A stretch of DNA of 35,548 bases from an uncultured Clostridia bacterium (GTDB lineage: Bacteria > Bacillota > Clostridia > Christensenellales > Borkfalkiaceae). Below the pieces are notes generated by a model. The model was not told the origin of the DNA. It saw nothing but the letters and a program-made list of their open reading frames with translations, and made no database searches. The position numbers and the translations under genes are program-made. Below are positions 7,075-14,499 of the stretch, piece after piece; positions within the stretch are counted from its first letter, which is position 1; every line of letters starts with the position of its first letter. The stretch spans positions 1 to 35,548 of the forward strand of contig CANRJR010000021.1 of the NCBI GenBank assembly GCA_947631005.1. The letters are read 5' to 3'.

Positions 7075-8135
7075 TCGTCGTCCTCCGAATCGTCCTTATG
7101 CAGGCGCACTTTCCCCGCAACCGAGCGGCGTTTGTCCTCGGTGATCGCGGCGTAGTGCTTGCGGGTCGTATTCACATCCTTGTGTCCGAGCACATCGGCG
7201 ACGATGTAAATATCGCCCGTCTCGCGGTAGAGGGCTGTGCCGTACGTCGAACGGAGTTTATGCGGGGTGATGTTTTTGAGAGGGGAGGAGATCTGCGCGT
7301 ACTTCTTTACGAGATTCTCCACGGCACGCACAGTGATTCGGCGGTATTGCATGGAGAGAAAGAGGGCGTGCTCTTCGGGCGGGACGCGCGGATCGTTCTG
7401 CTTTTGTTCGAGATAGGCTTCGAGCGCGGCGGCAACTTCGTCGGAAAAGTACAAAATGGCGTGATTCCCGCCCTTGCGCGTTACGATGAACGACTTGTCC
7501 GCAAAGTTCAAATTCTCGTCGTTGAGCCCGACGAGCTCGGAAATACGCAAGCCCGTACCCAAAAACAGCGACAAAATGGCGCAGTCGCGCACCTTTGTGC
7601 GCTCGTGATAGCCCTCCATATGGGGGGAAAGCCCGTTGCCGAGTTCCGCAGTATCGAGCAGGCGGGGGATCTCGTCGCCCTCCAACCGAATGATTTCTTT
7701 TTCATGCAGTTTCGGCGTGGAGACTTTTGCAGTATGGTTGACGGAGATCAAACCCTTGTTGAAGAAATATTTGAACAGGGAGCGCACCGTGGACAGCTTG
7801 CGCGCCTTGGCGCGCTCGTCGCAGGAAAGACGGCGGTCGTTATAGCGGTAGTTGGAGAGATAGGAGAGGAAGATCTCGACGTCGGTATCGGTGATCTGTT
7901 CCAGATTTTCGAGCGTCAGCTCGGTCGGCTGTTTGCCCTTGAATTTCCGCTTGCACAAAAAATCGAAGAAGATGCGCAGGTCGTACACATAGTTGAGGCG
8001 GGTGAGCGGGCTGGTACGCGTTTCAACGCCGCGAAAAAAATCTTCGCAAAAAGGGGGGAGCTCGGCGAGCAGTTCGTCGATTTTGTCGAGGTTGCGTAAA
8101 TTTCTATCTTGATAATAATTTTCCGTGGATCTCAT
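7071..8135 (-). CDS. XerS-like tyrosine recombinase
   Basis: This 354-residue protein is a complete tyrosine recombinase. The catalytic set is visible: Arg in GTGLRISELVGL, Lys in TRKGG, His-x-x-Arg in HKLRST, His in LGHKD and the Tyr nucleophile in RKHYA. The N-terminal core-binding domain begins with a helix LDKIDELLAELPPF and then Y-x2-D-x3-FFDFL, much like streptococcal XerS and longer than XerC/XerD (about 300). I infer a chromosomal Xer role, not a phage integrase: there is no phage cargo, and the gene is in an operon with hflX. The start is ATG 8135. An upstream frame to 8168 runs through the -10 and reaches the -35, so it is not used. A 16-6-16 inverted repeat lies 115 bp upstream. 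Confidence 0.85.
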   Translation of the reverse strand: MRSTENYYQDRNLRNLDKIDELLAELPPFCEDFFRGVETRTSPLTRLNYVYDLRIFFDFLCKRKFKGKQPTELTLENLEQITDTDVEIFLSYLSNYRYNDRRLSCDERAKARKLSTVRSLFKYFFNKGLISVNHTAKVSTPKLHEKEIIRLEGDEIPRLLDTAELGNGLSPHMEGYHERTKVRDCAILSLFLGTGLRISELVGLNDENLNFADKSFIVTRKGGNHAILYFSDEVAAALEAYLEQKQNDPRVPPEEHALFLSMQYRRITVRAVENLVKKYAQISSPLKNITPHKLRSTYGTALYRETGDIYIVADVLGHKDVNTTRKHYAAITEDKRRSVAGKVRLHKDDSEDDE

Positions 8136-8144
8136 GGCAAAAAT

Positions 8145-8173
8145 ATTATAGCACAAAGGAAAGGGCATGTCAA
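8145..8173 (-). promoter_or_regulatory. Consensus promoter of the recombinase-hflX operon
   Basis: On the minus strand there is TTGACA (8173-8168), a 17-bp spacer and TATAAT (8150-8145), a perfect sigma-A promoter. The ATG at 8135 is 9 bases beyond the -10, so the leader is about 0-4 nt with no room for a Shine-Dalgarno sequence. Confidence 0.85.
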
Positions 8174-8189
8174 TTTTACGAAGAGTTAA
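8174..8189 (+). repeat. Third copy of the dif-like arm, next to the recombinase -35
   Basis: TTTTACGAAGAGTTAA differs by one base from the right arm of the dif-like site (8272-8287), in the same orientation. It directly abuts the -35 hexamer of the recombinase promoter (8168-8173). A recombinase bound here could repress its own gene. Confidence 0.6.
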
Positions 8190-8249
8190 AAGGAGAAAAA
8201 TAAAAACCGACGCGGTGGGGCGACGGAATTTTGCAAAATCAATATCGAC

Positions 8250-8287
8250 ATAACTATTCGCAAAACGCCGCTTTTACGAATAGTTAA
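8250..8287. repeat. dif-like 16-6-16 inverted repeat upstream of the recombinase
   Basis: The left arm ATAACTATTCGCAAAA (8250-8265) and right arm TTTTACGAATAGTTAA (8272-8287) are inverted copies with two mismatches, separated by 6 bases, CGCCGC. No T-run follows, so a terminator is unlikely. Two inverted arms around a 6-8 bp centre is the layout of tyrosine recombinase crossover sites such as dif. Assignment as the target of the adjacent gene is inference. An operator is the main alternative. Confidence 0.55.
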
Positions 8288-8425
8288 TACCAAATATAGC
8301 GAATTTTGCGAGTTTTACAACAATATCTTGTATGATTGATTTTTTATAAATTTTTTGTCGGCGCGCTGTTTTTTAATTTTTTACGAAACGATTTTAATTT
8401 TTATCGGATCGTTCTTTTGCAATTT

Positions 8426-8543
8426 TTTTCGGCGATCGTTCTCGGAAGATTTTTTTACGGCGCGCAACTGACGCGGTTTTGCAAAAAATTACAACATTCC
8501 CGCGGAACGTTTTCCGCGGGAAAATCTGTTTGATCGCCGAAAA
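8426..8543. other. Nested complementary segments, possible structured RNA or terminator region
   Basis: TTTTCGGCGATC (8426-8437) is perfectly complementary to GATCGCCGAAAA (8532-8543). Inside, AGATTTT (8448-8454) pairs with AAAATCT (8521-8527). A stem TTCCCGCGGAA / TTCCGCGGGAA (8497-8507 / 8512-8522) closes a 4-nt loop. The last could end GH13 transcription on the minus strand, though its U-tract is poor. No clear promoter was found for an independent RNA. Confidence 0.35.
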
Positions 8544-8577
8544 CCGTCGCGTTTTCCAAAAAATATCCTTTCATTAT

Positions 8578-8609
8578 TATGTCAGACATAGTATATTATG
8601 TCTGACATA
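8578..8609. repeat. Tandem palindrome TATGTC-W-GACATA directly after the GH13 stop
   Basis: TATGTCAGACATA (8578-8590) and TATGTCTGACATA (8597-8609) are each near-perfect palindromes. They are reverse complements of one another, 6 bp apart. As RNA on the minus strand they form a 13-bp stem with a 6-nt loop directly beside the stop codon. A T-run (minus strand) follows about 11 bases later, so a weak terminator is possible. A double operator is another reading. Confidence 0.6.
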
Positions 8610-10430
8610 CTATTTACTCTTTTTCAAGATCCCGAAGGCGTGCGGCGCGATTTTCAGGCGGTCGCGCACCGCTTCGCCCGTGAGAAGTTCCCGATATGCG
8701 CCGTTGAGGCGGACGTGATATTCGCCCGCGGAATTGTTGCAATATACATAGATCGCCCTTTCCCCTTTGCGCCGCTCGTACACGAGGCAGGCGGCGTCGG
8801 CGTAGATCTCGCGGTATTCGCCGTCGCGGAACACGTCGTTTTGCGCGCGGATCTCGCCGAGCATGCGGTAAAATGCGAGCAACGGTTCGTCCAATGCGTC
8901 CCACGGGAAGCAACCGCGGCAGAACGGGTCGACATAGCCTTCCATGGCGACCTCGTCGCCGTAATACACGCACGGCACGCCGGGCAAGGTAAATTGCAAC
9001 AAAGCCGCCATGCGCACCTTTTCTTTGGCGCGTTCCCGCTCCTCCTCGCTCAAAAACGTGACTGCCATTTCGTCTTTGTCGGTACAGATCTTGCCGCCGC
9101 AGACGGTGAGAATGCGCGGCGTATCGTGCGTGCCGAGGATGTTCATGAGCGCGTCGAGCGTCTCTTTGGGATAGTTGTCGATGAGCTCCGCGACCGTCTC
9201 GCGCAGTTGCGCCGTTTTCCCCGAGAGCACGAAATTGATGATTGCGTCTTTGAGGGGATAATTCATCACGCTGTCGAGCTCGCGCCCGAGCAAATACTGT
9301 CTGCGGCAACTGTATGCGATCTTGTTGGAGGCGTCCTCCCAAACTTCGCCGATGATCACCGCGTCGGGATTCTCCTCCTTGACCGATTTTCGTACCTTTT
9401 GCAGGAAAAAGTCGGGGAGTTCGTCGGCGACGTCCAAGCGGTAGCCGTAGATCCCGCACTGCAACCACGTTTTCAGAACGCCGCTCTCGCCGCAAATAAA
9501 ATCTTGATACGACGGCGACGCTTCGTTGACGGCGGGTAACGTTTCGATTCCCCACCAACTTTCGTAAGAATCGGGAAAGCGGCGGAAACAATACCATTCC
9601 GCGTACGGCGAATTCTGCGACTGATACGCGCCGAGACTGTCGTATCTTCCGTATTTATTGAAGTAGCGGCTGTCGTCTCCCGTGTGATTGAAAACGCCGT
9701 CGAGGACGATCTTGATCCCGCGCTTCGCTGCGTCGGCGATGAGCTCCTTCAAATCCTCCTTTGTGCCGAGCAGCGGGTCGATGTGCAAATAGTCGCCCGT
9801 GTCGTAGCGGTGGTTGGAATACGCCTCGAAGATGGGATTGAGATAGAGCACGGTGACGTGAAGCGACGCGAGATAGTCGAGCTTGGAACGGATCCCCGCG
9901 AGGTTGCCTCCGAAAAAGTCGTTGTTGAGCACCTTGCCGTATTCGTTGGGACGGTAGGTCGGCTGACCGCCCCAATCGTCGCGCAAAATTTGATAGGGCT
10001 TCGCCGCAAGGTCGCCGACTTTGCAAAAGCGGTCGGGAAACGCCTGGTACATCACCCCACCTTTCATCCAATCGGGCGTGCGGTAGTCCTCTTCGAACAC
10101 CGTAATTTGCCATGAGACGGGGACAGGCGTAAGAACGCCGCGGCGCAGTCTGCCGCACCCGAGAAAATGCGCGTCGTCGAAGGCGAAATGATAAAAATAC
10201 AGTCCGATCTTGTGGAATTTTAAGGTGATGGAAAAGCCGTCCTCCGTCCGCTTCATGGGAAAGGATCGCGCTTCCTCGCCGTCGGGGTAGAAAACGAAAT
10301 AGCAAACGTCGGCGGAGAAGTCCGCTTCTCCGCCCTCTTCGAATATTCGGAACGTGATCTCGCTTCCGCGCGCAAACGCACCCGTTTGGGATTTGCACGA
10401 CTTATCCAATGGATCGTAGTAATATTGCAT
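8610..10430 (-). CDS. GH13 alpha-glucanase (cyclomaltodextrinase/neopullulanase-like), intracellular
   Basis: This is a glycoside hydrolase family 13 enzyme acting on alpha-glucans or maltooligosaccharides. An N-terminal beta domain (about 1-110) precedes the barrel, as in neopullulanase and cyclomaltodextrinase. The catalytic residues, numbered from ATG 10430, are Asp333 (YGYRLDVADE), Glu362 (IIGEVWED) and Asp436 (LGTHDTPR). No signal peptide is present, so it acts in the cytoplasm. It is the last gene of the glycogen operon, 8 bases after the glgP stop, and probably processes limit dextrins left by the phosphorylase. The ribosome-binding site is weak, which may mean coupling to glgP. A TTG start at 10469 is less likely. 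Exact substrate preference cannot be read. Confidence 0.9.
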   Translation of the reverse strand: MQYYYDPLDKSCKSQTGAFARGSEITFRIFEEGGEADFSADVCYFVFYPDGEEARSFPMKRTEDGFSITLKFHKIGLYFYHFAFDDAHFLGCGRLRRGVLTPVPVSWQITVFEEDYRTPDWMKGGVMYQAFPDRFCKVGDLAAKPYQILRDDWGGQPTYRPNEYGKVLNNDFFGGNLAGIRSKLDYLASLHVTVLYLNPIFEAYSNHRYDTGDYLHIDPLLGTKEDLKELIADAAKRGIKIVLDGVFNHTGDDSRYFNKYGRYDSLGAYQSQNSPYAEWYCFRRFPDSYESWWGIETLPAVNEASPSYQDFICGESGVLKTWLQCGIYGYRLDVADELPDFFLQKVRKSVKEENPDAVIIGEVWEDASNKIAYSCRRQYLLGRELDSVMNYPLKDAIINFVLSGKTAQLRETVAELIDNYPKETLDALMNILGTHDTPRILTVCGGKICTDKDEMAVTFLSEEERERAKEKVRMAALLQFTLPGVPCVYYGDEVAMEGYVDPFCRGCFPWDALDEPLLAFYRMLGEIRAQNDVFRDGEYREIYADAACLVYERRKGERAIYVYCNNSAGEYHVRLNGAYRELLTGEAVRDRLKIAPHAFGILKKSK

Positions 10431-10438
10431 CGTGTCGT

Positions 10439-12868
10439 TTATTTCTTTGTAAGAGATTTCAGATCCCAAATACGGGTCGCATAGTCGCGGATACTTCTGT
10501 CTGCGGAGAAATATCCTGCCGCCGCGATGTTGCAGAGTGCCTTACGATTCCAATCGAGCGGCGCGCCGCGGTACAGTTCTGCCGCCTGTTTCTGCGTCTG
10601 CACGTACGATTCGTAATCGGCAAGGCACATATAGGGATCGGCGACGGGCGAATTGCGCAGAAGATAGTTGCCGATCTCCGCAAACGAACAGCCGTTGAAG
10701 CCGACGATCAGCGATTCTATGACCTGCCGAATGGTGGGATTTTGGTTGTAATATGAGCTCGAATTGTAGCCGTTCTCCCAAATTTCTTTCACTTCGTCCG
10801 CTTTGAGCCCGAAGATGAAGATGTTCTCGTCCCCTACGCGCTCCGCCATTTCCACGTTTGCGCCGTCGAGCGTACCGATCGTGAGCGCGCCGTTGATCAT
10901 GAACTTCATATTGCCCGTGCCGCTCGCCTCTTTCCCCGCCAAAGAGATCTGTTCGGAGATCTCGCTCGCAGGCATCAGCTTTTCGGACATCGTAACGTTG
11001 TAGTTCTCCATATATACGACGTTGAGCTTCTCGTTGATCTTCGGATTTTTGCGGATATCTTCGGCGAGGAAGCAAATGAGCTTCATGATCTGCTTCGCCA
11101 TCTCGTATCCCGCGGCGGCTTTCGCGCCGAAAATGTACGTCTTGGGTACGACGTCGAGTTCGGGATTTTCGCGCAGGGCGTTATATTCCGCGATGATGTG
11201 GAGAACGTTCAGAAGCTGGCGTTTGTACTCGTGCATCCGCTTCGCCTGTACGTCGAACAACGTGTTCGGGTCGATGATGACCCCCTGTTCCTTTTTGGCG
11301 TACGCCGCGAATTGCTCTTTTTTGATCTGTTTGATCTCGCCGAGCCGTTTGAGGACGGATTCATCGTCTGCGAACGCGCGGAACTCTTCCAGCTTCTCCG
11401 CGTGTTTTGCGTATCCCTCGCCGATGCAGTCGTCGAGCAGAGCGCAAAGTTCGGGGTTGGATTGGTTCAGCCAACGCCTATGCGCGATGCCGTTGGTCAC
11501 ATTCGTGAATTTTTCGGGAGTATAGTCGTAAAAATCGCGGAAAATACTCTCTTTGATGATATTGCTGTGCAATTCCGAAACGCCGTTTACGCTCTTCGAG
11601 CCGACGACGCACAAATTCGCCATGCGCACGGTGTTGTGCGACAGGATGGACATGCGCGAAATTTTGTTCCAATCGCCGGGGAATCTCTTCCAGAGATCCT
11701 CGCAGAAGCGGCGGTTGATCTCTTTCAAAATGCCGTAAACGCGCGGGAGACGGCGGGCAACAAGGTCCTCCGCCCACGTTTCGAGAGCTTCGGCGAGCAC
11801 GGTATGATTGGTGTATGCGCAAGTCGCCGTCGTAATATTCCACGCCGTTTCCCAATTAAAGTAGTTCTCGTCGACGAGAATGCGCATAAGTTCGGGAATG
11901 GCGAGCGCGGGATGGGTGTCGTTGATGTGGATCGCCGCCATTTGCGGAAGCAGGGCGAGCGAACCGTAGCGGCGTTTGTGGTCGGCGATGATGCACTGCA
12001 AAGACGCCGAAACGAGGAAATATTGCTGTTTGAGACGGAGCGACTTCCCCTCATAGTGATTGTCCGAGGGATAGAGCACCTTGGAAATGAGCTGGGCGTC
12101 GGTGTCGTCGCGCATCACGGCGTCGTAATTGCCCTGCGAGAAGAGCTGCATGTCGAACTTCTGCACGGCGCGGGAACGCCAAAGCCGAAGCACGCTCACC
12201 GCCTCCGAATCCGCGCCCGAGACCATCATGTCGTAGGCGACCGCCTCCACTTCCTTTGCGTTGTGGTACACGGTCTCCATGCCGTGATCCGTCCACTTTT
12301 CTTCGAGTTCGCCGTCGAAACGGACGATAAATTGCTTATCGGTACGCTGGGTGAGCCACGCTTCCCCACCCGGCAACCAAACGTCGGGAAGTTCGATCTG
12401 CCAACCGTCGACGATTTTCTGTTTGAATAGACCGTATTGGTAGCAAATGGAGAATCCCATGGCGGGATAGTCCTGCGTGGCGAGCCCGTCTAAAAAGCAG
12501 GCGGCGAGCCTTCCGAGTCCCCCGTTTCCGAGCCCTGCGTCGGGCTCTTCCTCATAGAGGTCCTCCAAGGTGACCTTGTAATTTTTCAACGCGGCGTTGA
12601 GCGGTGCTTCCACGCCGAGATTGTAGACGCTGTTTTTGAGCGAACGTCCCATCAAAAATTCCATACAGAGGTAGTAAACGCGTTTTGCTTTCGCCTTTTT
12701 CACCTTGTTGTGGAACTTTTGCCGTTTTTCGAGCATGATGTCGCGCACGCTCATGACGACAGCTTTGTAGAGCTGTTCGCGGGAAGCCTCCTGCGAGGTC
12801 ACGCCGAAATACCGCGTGAGCTTCCCCGCAATGAGACGTTCTGCTTCCTGTGCCGTTAATTTCTCCAT
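10439..12868 (-). CDS. glgP: Glycogen phosphorylase
   Basis: GlgP removes glucose-1-phosphate units from glycogen ends by phosphorolysis. The 809-residue length fits the family. The pyridoxal-phosphate lysine is Lys655 in the signature EASGTGNMKFMINGALTIGT. Other hallmarks are EEEPDAGLGNGGLGRLAACF (about 106-125), NDTHPALAIPELMR and KRMHEYKRQLLN. No N-terminal regulatory extension is seen. The ATG has GGAG about 9 bases upstream. It lies between glgA and the GH13 gene, giving the operon both synthesis and breakdown. Confidence 0.96.
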   Translation of the reverse strand: MEKLTAQEAERLIAGKLTRYFGVTSQEASREQLYKAVVMSVRDIMLEKRQKFHNKVKKAKAKRVYYLCMEFLMGRSLKNSVYNLGVEAPLNAALKNYKVTLEDLYEEEPDAGLGNGGLGRLAACFLDGLATQDYPAMGFSICYQYGLFKQKIVDGWQIELPDVWLPGGEAWLTQRTDKQFIVRFDGELEEKWTDHGMETVYHNAKEVEAVAYDMMVSGADSEAVSVLRLWRSRAVQKFDMQLFSQGNYDAVMRDDTDAQLISKVLYPSDNHYEGKSLRLKQQYFLVSASLQCIIADHKRRYGSLALLPQMAAIHINDTHPALAIPELMRILVDENYFNWETAWNITTATCAYTNHTVLAEALETWAEDLVARRLPRVYGILKEINRRFCEDLWKRFPGDWNKISRMSILSHNTVRMANLCVVGSKSVNGVSELHSNIIKESIFRDFYDYTPEKFTNVTNGIAHRRWLNQSNPELCALLDDCIGEGYAKHAEKLEEFRAFADDESVLKRLGEIKQIKKEQFAAYAKKEQGVIIDPNTLFDVQAKRMHEYKRQLLNVLHIIAEYNALRENPELDVVPKTYIFGAKAAAGYEMAKQIMKLICFLAEDIRKNPKINEKLNVVYMENYNVTMSEKLMPASEISEQISLAGKEASGTGNMKFMINGALTIGTLDGANVEMAERVGDENIFIFGLKADEVKEIWENGYNSSSYYNQNPTIRQVIESLIVGFNGCSFAEIGNYLLRNSPVADPYMCLADYESYVQTQKQAAELYRGAPLDWNRKALCNIAAAGYFSADRSIRDYATRIWDLKSLTKK

Positions 12869-12898
12869 GTACCGTCTCCGAATGTAGTAATTATTTCG

Positions 12899-14458
12899 TT
12901 ATTTGAGCATATCGAGATAGAGCCGCTCGTACTCTTTCGCCGACTTCGACCATGTAAAATCGGTCTCCATCGCGCGCTTGACGAGCGCGTTCCATTCCTC
13001 TTTGACGCGATAGACCCCCAACGCCTCGTTTACGACGTACATCATGTCGTATGCGTCGTAGTTGCCGAACGTGAATCCGTTGCCGCCCGCGCCGTACGGC
13101 GTAATGCTGTCGCGCAAGCCGCCCGTCTCGCGGACGACCGCCACCGCGCCGTAGCGCGAAGCGATCATTTGCGAAAGCCCGCAGGGCTCGCTCTTCGACG
13201 GCATGAGGAAGAGATCCGCGCCCGCGTAGATCTTGCGGGAAAGATCGGAATTGAACGAAATGATGGATACGACTTTCCCTTGATAGCGGCGCGCGAGGTC
13301 GGAAAAATAATTCTCATACGAGGAATCGCCCGTGCCGAGAAGCACAAACTGCACGTCTTGGCGCAAAATTTGCTCGATGACTTCGCGTACAAGGTCGAGC
13401 CCCTTGTGCGAAACGAGACGGGAGATCATCGCGATGATGGGCGTATCGGGTTTGACGGGCAGGTTGAGCATCTTCTGCAACTCTTCCTTGCAAACCGCCT
13501 TGCCCGCCATGTCGTTCGCGCTGTAATTGGCGAACAGCGACGGATCGGTCGCGGGATCGTAATATTCGGGGTCGATCCCGTTGAGAATGCCGCAGAGTTT
13601 GAAATCGTTGCGGCGGACGATCTGGTCGAGCCCGTGCGCGTAGTAGGGATCTTTGATCTCCCATGCGTAGGTCGGCGAAACCGTCGAGAACCGTTCGCAA
13701 CACTCGATCGCCCCTTTCATCAAATTGATGCAGTGGTCGTATTCGACGAGATATTGGAAACGGTAGGAGATCCCGAAGAGGTCTTCGAGGATATCCAAAG
13801 AATATTTCCCCTGATATTCGATGTTGTGAATGGTGAATACCGCGCGAATGAACTGGTATTCGGGGCGGAAGCAGTAGATCGTTTTGAGGTAGAGCGCGGC
13901 GAGCGCAGCCTGCCAATCGTGGCAATGCAGCACGTCGGGATAGAATCCGACGAACGAGAGGATCTCCATCACGCTGCGGCAGAAGAAAGCGAAGCGTTCG
14001 CCGTCGTCGTAGTAGCCGTAGCACCCCGGGCGTTTGAAGTAATATTCGTTGTCCACGAAGTAGAACGTGACGTTATCTTTCACATACTCGAAGATGCCGC
14101 AATATTGGTTTCTCCACGACAGCGGGACGAAAATATTGCCGATGAACTTGAAATCCTTTCTGTATTCCTTTCGGATATCCTGATACAGAGGAAGAATGAC
14201 GCGGACGTCGTACCGTTCCTCGCGCGCGAGTGCCTTGGAAAGCGAACCGATGACTTCGGCAAGCCCGCCCGTCGCGATGAACGGCGCGGCTTCGGAAGCC
14301 ACAAACAAGATCTTTTTCTTCGGTTCGACGACGATCTCCGCAGGCGCGGTTTCCACAACGGGGCTCTCCGCTTTGTCGAGAACTTCAACGGGCGTAAGGT
14401 CGCCGTCTGCGGGCTGTGCGGGTTTTACGGTTTTTTTGGTTTCTTTTTTGGTTGCCAT
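12899..14458 (-). CDS. glgA: Glycogen synthase (ADP-glucose type) with N-terminal extension
   Basis: GlgA is a GT5 glucosyltransferase that adds glucose from ADP-glucose to alpha-1,4-glucan. The catalytic core starts near residue 48 (KKILFVASEAAPF). It is preceded by about 47 residues rich in K, P, E and V that look disordered and are not part of the family. The C-terminal nucleotide-binding motif SKSEPCGLSQMIA is intact. The canonical K-x-G-G-L near the core start is here A-T-G-G-L (Ala in place of Lys). In E. coli this lysine helps bind ADP-glucose. The start has AAGGGGG about 9 bases upstream. At 519 residues it is otherwise normal. Whether the Ala is usual in clostridial relatives I cannot check. 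Confidence 0.93.
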   Translation of the reverse strand: MATKKETKKTVKPAQPADGDLTPVEVLDKAESPVVETAPAEIVVEPKKKILFVASEAAPFIATGGLAEVIGSLSKALAREERYDVRVILPLYQDIRKEYRKDFKFIGNIFVPLSWRNQYCGIFEYVKDNVTFYFVDNEYYFKRPGCYGYYDDGERFAFFCRSVMEILSFVGFYPDVLHCHDWQAALAALYLKTIYCFRPEYQFIRAVFTIHNIEYQGKYSLDILEDLFGISYRFQYLVEYDHCINLMKGAIECCERFSTVSPTYAWEIKDPYYAHGLDQIVRRNDFKLCGILNGIDPEYYDPATDPSLFANYSANDMAGKAVCKEELQKMLNLPVKPDTPIIAMISRLVSHKGLDLVREVIEQILRQDVQFVLLGTGDSSYENYFSDLARRYQGKVVSIISFNSDLSRKIYAGADLFLMPSKSEPCGLSQMIASRYGAVAVVRETGGLRDSITPYGAGGNGFTFGNYDAYDMMYVVNEALGVYRVKEEWNALVKRAMETDFTWSKSAKEYERLYLDMLK

Positions 14459-14499
14459 CGAATCATTCCCCCTTTTGATATTGATTATTACAACTGCTA

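Larger units (their letters stand above)
8136..8609. other. 474-bp gene-free AT-rich intergenic region
   Basis: No credible gene is present between the recombinase start and the GH13 stop. From left to right it holds the recombinase promoter (8145-8173), a single arm repeat (8174-8189), a dif-like inverted repeat (8250-8287), T-rich tracts (8335-8460), nested complementary segments with a GC-rich hairpin (8426-8543) and a tandem palindrome (8578-8609). Confidence 0.8.

Noticed and set aside
7071..8168. Tyrosine recombinase as a phage or mobile-element integrase
   Set aside because: No phage, excisionase, attachment duplication or cargo genes are adjacent; it is coupled to hflX and flanked by core genes, so a housekeeping Xer role fits better.
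8250..8287. The 16-6-16 repeat as an intrinsic terminator
   Set aside because: No T-run follows on either strand at the stem base, and no gene ends into it; a DNA-level site is more likely.
8336..8533. 65-codon plus-strand frame in the intergenic gap
   Set aside because: It is Phe/Leu/Arg-rich only because of T-tracts, has no ribosome-binding site, and runs through the hairpin region; composition is that of non-coding DNA.
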